A stretch of DNA of 64,000 nt, taken from positions 54,004 to 118,003 of the forward strand of contig JAHBWG010000015.1 in assembly GCA_019637095.1 (NCBI GenBank). The letters run 5' to 3'. The position numbers were made by a program, and so were the translations under genes. Positions 59,758 through 64,000 of this stretch are shown piece by piece (the first letter of the stretch is position 1; every line of letters starts with the position of its first letter). The stretch comes from Sandaracinaceae bacterium (GTDB taxonomy: Bacteria > Myxococcota_A > Polyangia > Polyangiales > Sandaracinaceae). The notes beneath the pieces were generated by a model. The model saw only the letters and a list, made by a program, of their open reading frames with translations. It had not been told where the DNA came from and did not search any database.

Positions 59758-62700
59758 ATGCGCCCCACTCTCGCCGCTCTCCTCGTGCCCCTCCTCGTCT
59801 GCGCCCCCGGCTGCGACTCCGCGCCCGCGCCCTCCGACGCCGGCCAGGACGCGGGCCCTGCGAGGGACGCTGGAGAGCCTGTCGATGCGGGCGCGGCCGG
59901 CGACGACGCCGGCGGGGGCGAGCCCGACGCGGGCCGCGACGCGGGCCCAGACGACGGAGGCCCGGCGTCGCCCGCCGCCTTCGAGGTGAGCCCGGGGCCG
60001 CTGGCGCTCGGCACCTGGACGTGCGGCGAGGACCCGCCGCCGGCCCAGAGCGTCACCGTGCGCAACACGGGCGGCTCGGCGGGCTGGTTCGAGGTCGCCA
60101 TGTTCGGCCCGTACCGCGACTACTTCGAGCTCGGCGGCGCGCTCCGCGGCGCGCTGGAGCCCGGCGCGATGACCACCTTCACCGTGCGGCCGCGCCTACC
60201 CGCGAGCCTCGACGCCACGATCCGCACCTCGCTCCCGTTCAGCGAGGCGGTCACCGTCTCGCCGATCGGCGACGCGACGGGCGGGCTGACCATCGACGCG
60301 AGCTTCGAGCGCGTCGGCGCGCACGTCGCCGCCGGCGGGAGCGTGGCGTTCGGGGATCGCGCGCTCGGCTCGACCTCGACGGACTTCTTCTCGCTGGTCA
60401 ACGCCGGCAACCGCCCGGCCGAGCTGCGCGTGGAGGCGACGCTCGACGCGCCGTTCACGGTCAGCGTTCCCGGCGCGGTCGCCGGGCGCGTCACGCTCGC
60501 GCCCGGCGCGGTGCTCAGCGGCACCGTCACCTACGCGCCGACGTCCGCCGGGGAGCACCGCGGACGCGTCGCCCTCGTGCCCGTCGGCGCGGTGTGCGGC
60601 GGGCGGATCGAGCTCGTCACGCTCTCGGGTCAGGCGCGCACCGGCTCGCTCCGGAGCTCGGGCGACCTCGACTTCGGCGAGACCACCTGTGGCGCCACCG
60701 CCGCGCCGCAGACCGTCTCGGTGAGCAACGCGGGCGGCTCGAGCCTCACGTGGGCCGCGGCGCTCGGGCTCGGGGCCGAGAGCCCGTTCACGATCGCGCC
60801 GGCCTCGGGGACGCTCGCCCCGGGCGCGAGCGCGAACATCACGGTGACGCCCCGCCCGATCCCGGCGGCGCTCGCCGCGGTGCCGCTCGATCGCGGCGAC
60901 GCGCTCACCCTGACGAGCAGCGTCGCCGGCGACGAGCCGCGGACGGTGCGGCTCTCCCAGCGCGCCGGCGGCGCGATCCTGCGCTGGGTCGACGCGACCC
61001 GGGTGACCCTCTCCGCGCCCGCGGGGCGCTCGGTGAGCACCACGTTCGCCCTGGAGAACGTCGGCACCCGGCCGGCCGAGATCTCGTTCGGGAGCACGGC
61101 GGAGAGCGTCTCGATCGCCGAGACCCCGGGGGGCCGCCTCGAGCCGGGCCAGCGGCTGCTCGTGCGGCCGACCTTCACCGCGGCGGCCGGCGCGCCGCGC
61201 GTCCTCGCGTCGATCCGCGCGCTCGCGACGGGGGCGTGCGCGACCCCGGCGCCCGCCGCCGACCCCGAGGTCGTGGCCCAGGTCGTCTCCGGCGCGAGCC
61301 TCTACATCCCCTTCGACGCGCTCGACCTGGGCACGGTCGACTGCGACGCTACGCACGCGCCGGGCTCGCTGCCGCTCACGAACCTCGACGCGGCGCCGCT
61401 GCCCGTCCAGTTCTCCAGTATCGGGAGCTTCTCCGTCGAGGACGGCGGGGCCGCCCTCGGCGCGAGCTTCACCCTGGCCCCCGGCGAGACCCGCGTGCTC
61501 ACGGTGCGCGCGCCGCCCACATCCGGAAGCTCGGGTCTGCTGGGCTTCGGCGTCGCGGACGCCCCGTGGCGCGAGGTCTCGCTGCGCGCGGGCCGGCGCG
61601 GCGTCGTCGCCGACTCGGCGTTTGGCGTCGCCGCCGGCGCCGTCCCCGCCGGGGTCGTGTTCGAGGAGCGGGTGGTGGTCACGCACTTCGGTACCGGCGA
61701 GGCGAGCTTGGTCGCCGAGCACCTCGGCACCGGTGAGCTCGTGCCCTTCACGCTCACGGGGGGCGGCGGGACGACGGTCCGCTTCCCGCGCACGGCGCCG
61801 AGCGGCCCCTTCACGGACACGATCCGCTTCCACCGCGGCGCGTCCGGCGCGCTCTGCGGCGCGCTCCCCGCGGACGTGACGATCGCCGGGACGGGCGAGC
61901 TGCGCGCGACCTCGATCGAGACCGGCGAGCTCGACTTCGGCGACGTGCTCTGCGGCGGCGGCGTACCGGCCCCGCGCGACGTGGTCCTGCGCAACCACGG
62001 CGCCGCGCCGATCTCGTTCACGGCGAGCGTCGCCGCGATGACGCCGGCGTACGACGTGAGCCCGCCGAGCGGCACCGTCCCGGCGGGGGGCACCGCCACG
62101 CTCCGCGTCCGCGCCCACGCGGTGGTGACGGCGACGCCCGGCACGCGAACGCAGCCGCTCGTCGTGCGGACCGCGAGCGCGACCCACACGGTGGAGCTGC
62201 GCCAGCTCGTGCGCGGCATGATCGTCGAGCGGGCGTCGCCCACCGTGACGCTGCCGACGACCCGCGTCGGCGACACCTCGGCCCCCGTCTCGCTCGGGCT
62301 CTCGGTGAGCGGCAACGCGCTCGCGCCGCTCAGCGTGCTCGAGGTCGCGGACCCGATGAACGAGCTCGCGATCGTGCGGCACATCGTGCTCGGGGGCGGC
62401 GGCTACGCCGCGCGCTTCTCCCCCGCCGTCGCGGGCGCGCGGCGCTTCGAGGTCGAGCTCGCGGTGCCGCCCGACGCGGCGCTGTGCGCGCCGCTCCCCA
62501 GCGGCCGGCTCACGCTGAGCGGCGAGGGCGCCGGGACGTTCGGGATGGACGTCGTGCCGAGCTCCCTCGCGTTCGGCGAGGTCGCCTGCCAGAGCACGCC
62601 GCCGCCGCGCCAGCTCACCGTCCAGAACCGCGGCACCCTGCCGCTGCCCTTCACCGTGGAGACGGCGCCCGACGGCTGGCTCAGCGCGACGCCGTCGTCC

Positions 62701-63156
62701 GGCACCGTCCCGGTCGGCGGCTCGGCGAGCGTCCTCGTGACCTCCATCGCGGTGCCGCGCGTCTTCCGGCCGACCTCGATCCCGGCCGGCAGCTTCGTCA
62801 CGGACCACGTCGAGCGCATCACGGTGCGCGGCGGCGGGGCGGTCGTCCCGGTCGACGCGGTGATCACGGCGCGCGGCGAGGTCTTCTACCACGCCCCGGC
62901 GCCCCGCGTGCTGGACGCGCCGAGCCCCGGGCGCTTCTACGACGCCCACACCGTCTACTTCTCGTCGCCCCTCCTCTTCGGGTGGGAGGCCTCGGCGGCG
63001 GCCCCTTGCGTCATCGTCCAGCGTACGTTGGGGACCTTCGCCGGCGTCGCGGACTTCGAGTGCCCGATGGGCGGCGGGGGCTCCTACCGCCTCCGGGTGG
63101 CAGCCAGCGACACCCGCCCCGCGTGCTCTCCCGATCTCGACGTCCGCTACGAGTAG
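59758..63156 (+). CDS. surface lipoprotein with five Hydin/ASPM-like repeats
   Basis: 1132 residues. The signal peptide ends near Cys19 (CAPGC; a weak lipobox), followed by an Asp-Ala-Gly-rich linker to about residue 75. The rest is built from five long Ig-like units, each opening with 'L.fG...C......p..v.v.N.g': LALGTWTCGE near 82, LDFGETTCGA near 302, LDLGTVDCDA near 521, LDFGDVLCGG near 724, LAFGEVACQS near 935. The period is about 205-220 residues, so each unit probably holds two Ig folds. Such ASPM-SPD2-Hydin/DUF1573-like repeats are common in secreted myxobacterial proteins. An adhesive or structural role is inferred. Confidence 0.82.
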   Translation: MRPTLAALLVPLLVCAPGCDSAPAPSDAGQDAGPARDAGEPVDAGAAGDDAGGGEPDAGRDAGPDDGGPASPAAFEVSPGPLALGTWTCGEDPPPAQSVTVRNTGGSAGWFEVAMFGPYRDYFELGGALRGALEPGAMTTFTVRPRLPASLDATIRTSLPFSEAVTVSPIGDATGGLTIDASFERVGAHVAAGGSVAFGDRALGSTSTDFFSLVNAGNRPAELRVEATLDAPFTVSVPGAVAGRVTLAPGAVLSGTVTYAPTSAGEHRGRVALVPVGAVCGGRIELVTLSGQARTGSLRSSGDLDFGETTCGATAAPQTVSVSNAGGSSLTWAAALGLGAESPFTIAPASGTLAPGASANITVTPRPIPAALAAVPLDRGDALTLTSSVAGDEPRTVRLSQRAGGAILRWVDATRVTLSAPAGRSVSTTFALENVGTRPAEISFGSTAESVSIAETPGGRLEPGQRLLVRPTFTAAAGAPRVLASIRALATGACATPAPAADPEVVAQVVSGASLYIPFDALDLGTVDCDATHAPGSLPLTNLDAAPLPVQFSSIGSFSVEDGGAALGASFTLAPGETRVLTVRAPPTSGSSGLLGFGVADAPWREVSLRAGRRGVVADSAFGVAAGAVPAGVVFEERVVVTHFGTGEASLVAEHLGTGELVPFTLTGGGGTTVRFPRTAPSGPFTDTIRFHRGASGALCGALPADVTIAGTGELRATSIETGELDFGDVLCGGGVPAPRDVVLRNHGAAPISFTASVAAMTPAYDVSPPSGTVPAGGTATLRVRAHAVVTATPGTRTQPLVVRTASATHTVELRQLVRGMIVERASPTVTLPTTRVGDTSAPVSLGLSVSGNALAPLSVLEVADPMNELAIVRHIVLGGGGYAARFSPAVAGARRFEVELAVPPDAALCAPLPSGRLTLSGEGAGTFGMDVVPSSLAFGEVACQSTPPPRQLTVQNRGTLPLPFTVETAPDGWLSATPSSGTVPVGGSASVLVTSIAVPRVFRPTSIPAGSFVTDHVERITVRGGGAVVPVDAVITARGEVFYHAPAPRVLDAPSPGRFYDAHTVYFSSPLLFGWEASAAAPCVIVQRTLGTFAGVADFECPMGGGGSYRLRVAASDTRPACSPDLDVRYE

Positions 63157-63175
63157 CCGTGCTAAGACGGGCGCG

Positions 63176-64000
63176 TTGTCGAGCGCCCTCCCGCATCGCC
63201 CGCGGCTCACCGAGCAGGTCATCGCGCGCCGGCACGTCGGCGAGGACGACGTCGTCGTGCTGCACGACCACGCGAGCCGCCGCGTGACGCGCATCCTGCC
63301 GGTGCAGTGGCAGGTCCTCGCGCTCGCCGACGGCACGCGCGACCTCGAGGGCGTCGCGCTCGCGGCGCGGGCGCGCGGCATCGAGACCGACCTGGCCGAC
63401 CTCGAGGGCTTCCTCGCGCACCTCGCGGCGCTCGGCATGCTCACCGAGGGTCCGGTCGAGCCGAAGGACGGATCGGACGACGACCCCGACGCAGACCTGC
63501 TCGAGGTCCCGCTCGACCCGATCGACCGCTGGACGTTCCGCTGCACCGGGCGCGGGGCGTGCTGCGAGATCTTCCCGACGATCCTGTTCACGCCGATGGA
63601 GGCGCACCGCGCGCTCGCCGTGCTGCCCGACGAGCCGCACGAGTTCTACCCGGAGCGCGGCGCCGGGCGGGAGGGCGGCGCGCTCGCGCCGGTGCTCGTC
63701 GAGGGGCGGTGCCGCTACCTCGACGACGCGCGGCGCTGCGCGCTCCACGCGCGCGCGGGGTTCGACGCCAAGCCGGGCGGGTGCCGCGCGTTCCCGATGC
63801 AGCCGGTCTACGACGGCGAGCGCGTGCGGGTGTCCTTCGCGTTCGAGTGCGCCTGCGTCGTCGACGGCATCGGCGACGCGACGGGCGACGCGCCGGTCCC
63901 GCGCGAGGCGCGGGTGCTCGGGGACCTGCCGCGCCCGACCCAGGTCGGCCGCGTGCCCGAGCGCGTCGCGCTCGACGACGCGCGCGCGGCCGGGCGCGAC
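63176..64000 (+). CDS. YkgJ-type cysteine-cluster protein with PqqD-like N-terminus (3' end outside window)
   Basis: 275 codons are open from TTG 63176 to the window edge; the frame continues beyond. Residues 10-90 (VIARRHVGEDDVVVLHDHAS, RRVTRILPVQWQVLALADGT) look like a PqqD or winged-helix fold. Then comes the YkgJ/FliB-like zinc- or iron-cluster domain with CTGRGACCE (Cys123, 129, 130), CRYLDDARRCALH (179, 188), GGCRAFPM (203) and ECAC. YkgJ-family proteins bind metal clusters; some are lysine N-methylases. No ribosome site is clear, so the TTG start is provisional. Confidence 0.75.
   Translation, partial: MSSALPHRPRLTEQVIARRHVGEDDVVVLHDHASRRVTRILPVQWQVLALADGTRDLEGVALAARARGIETDLADLEGFLAHLAALGMLTEGPVEPKDGSDDDPDADLLEVPLDPIDRWTFRCTGRGACCEIFPTILFTPMEAHRALAVLPDEPHEFYPERGAGREGGALAPVLVEGRCRYLDDARRCALHARAGFDAKPGGCRAFPMQPVYDGERVRVSFAFECACVVDGIGDATGDAPVPREARVLGDLPRPTQVGRVPERVALDDARAAGRD

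Noticed and set aside
1..64000. tRNA or rRNA genes, CRISPR arrays, insertion sequences and prophage genes
   Set aside because: I looked for GGTTCGANTCC-type T-loops, regularly spaced repeats, transposase DDE or HUH motifs and phage structural genes and saw none. A covariance-model search could still find a small RNA.

Overview
The window is very GC-rich DNA (clearly above 70 percent by eye, with G or C at nearly every third codon position). It carries many exported lipoproteins with Asp-Ala-Gly-rich or Cys-rich linkers, very long TPR proteins, a myxobacterial-type outer-membrane beta-barrel and gliding-motility (Glt) relatives. This points to a myxobacterium (Myxococcota), probably in the Polyangiales/Sandaracinaceae range. 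I infer that from content; no 16S gene or other taxonomic marker is present. I saw no tRNA, rRNA, CRISPR array, insertion sequence or prophage. No stretch longer than about 250 bases lacks a gene.

Layout. 1-1791 (minus): the start of a GltG/AgmX-like gene and a small exported partner, then a TetR regulator and a zinc-ribbon membrane protein, with twin palindromic operators at 1816-1858. 1939-6804 (plus): an AsmA/YdbH-like giant envelope protein and a lipoprotein that appears to combine YnbE and YdbL roles. 6798-10217: a beta-propeller/TPR exported protein. 10440-13647: a tightly coupled three-gene cassette (HEPN-like protein, KGGVGR-type MinD/ParA ATPase, second P-loop NTPase). A second, diverged copy of the last 213 bp of the preceding gene lies on its far side (13724-13936), so this is an inserted or recombined segment. 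14009-16713: two head-to-head gene fragments, a single-domain globin and a lipoprotein with an LytM-like fold.

16742-24812 (minus): a five-gene, overlapping operon coding for an outer-membrane beta-barrel, an exported protein of unknown role, and GltC-, GltD- and GltE-like TPR proteins, a trans-envelope complex related to the Myxococcus gliding machinery. 24955-34475: housekeeping and accessory genes (2Fe-2S ferredoxin, three YcxB-like membrane proteins, 5'-nucleotidase lipoprotein, pectin-acetylesterase-like lipoprotein, DinB protein, cardiolipin synthase, LysR/GST pair). 34612-40525: a zinc-ribbon protein, a large PQQ-propeller/VIT/vWA lipoprotein, a frameshifted zinc-ribbon membrane protein and RarD. 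40611-47217 (minus): a membrane protein, a GNAT enzyme and an MBOAT plus two SGNH proteins that look like a polysaccharide O-acetylation set. 47382-49659: FMN reductase, pirin and a divergent LysR regulator.

49745-57444 looks like a defence or genome-maintenance island: a Uma2 nuclease, a Septu-like ATPase/HNH pair (the HNH gene is frameshifted), an XPB-type helicase with its Bax1/DUF790 partner, and an OLD-like ATPase overlapping a PIN nuclease gene. The window closes with QueE, a PhoX-like protein, a five-repeat Hydin-like surface protein and the start of a YkgJ/PqqD-like cysteine-cluster protein. A 20-bp sequence (19/20 identical) followed by CCGTCT lies upstream of two distant exported lipoprotein genes (15652 and 59758) and suggests a shared promoter.
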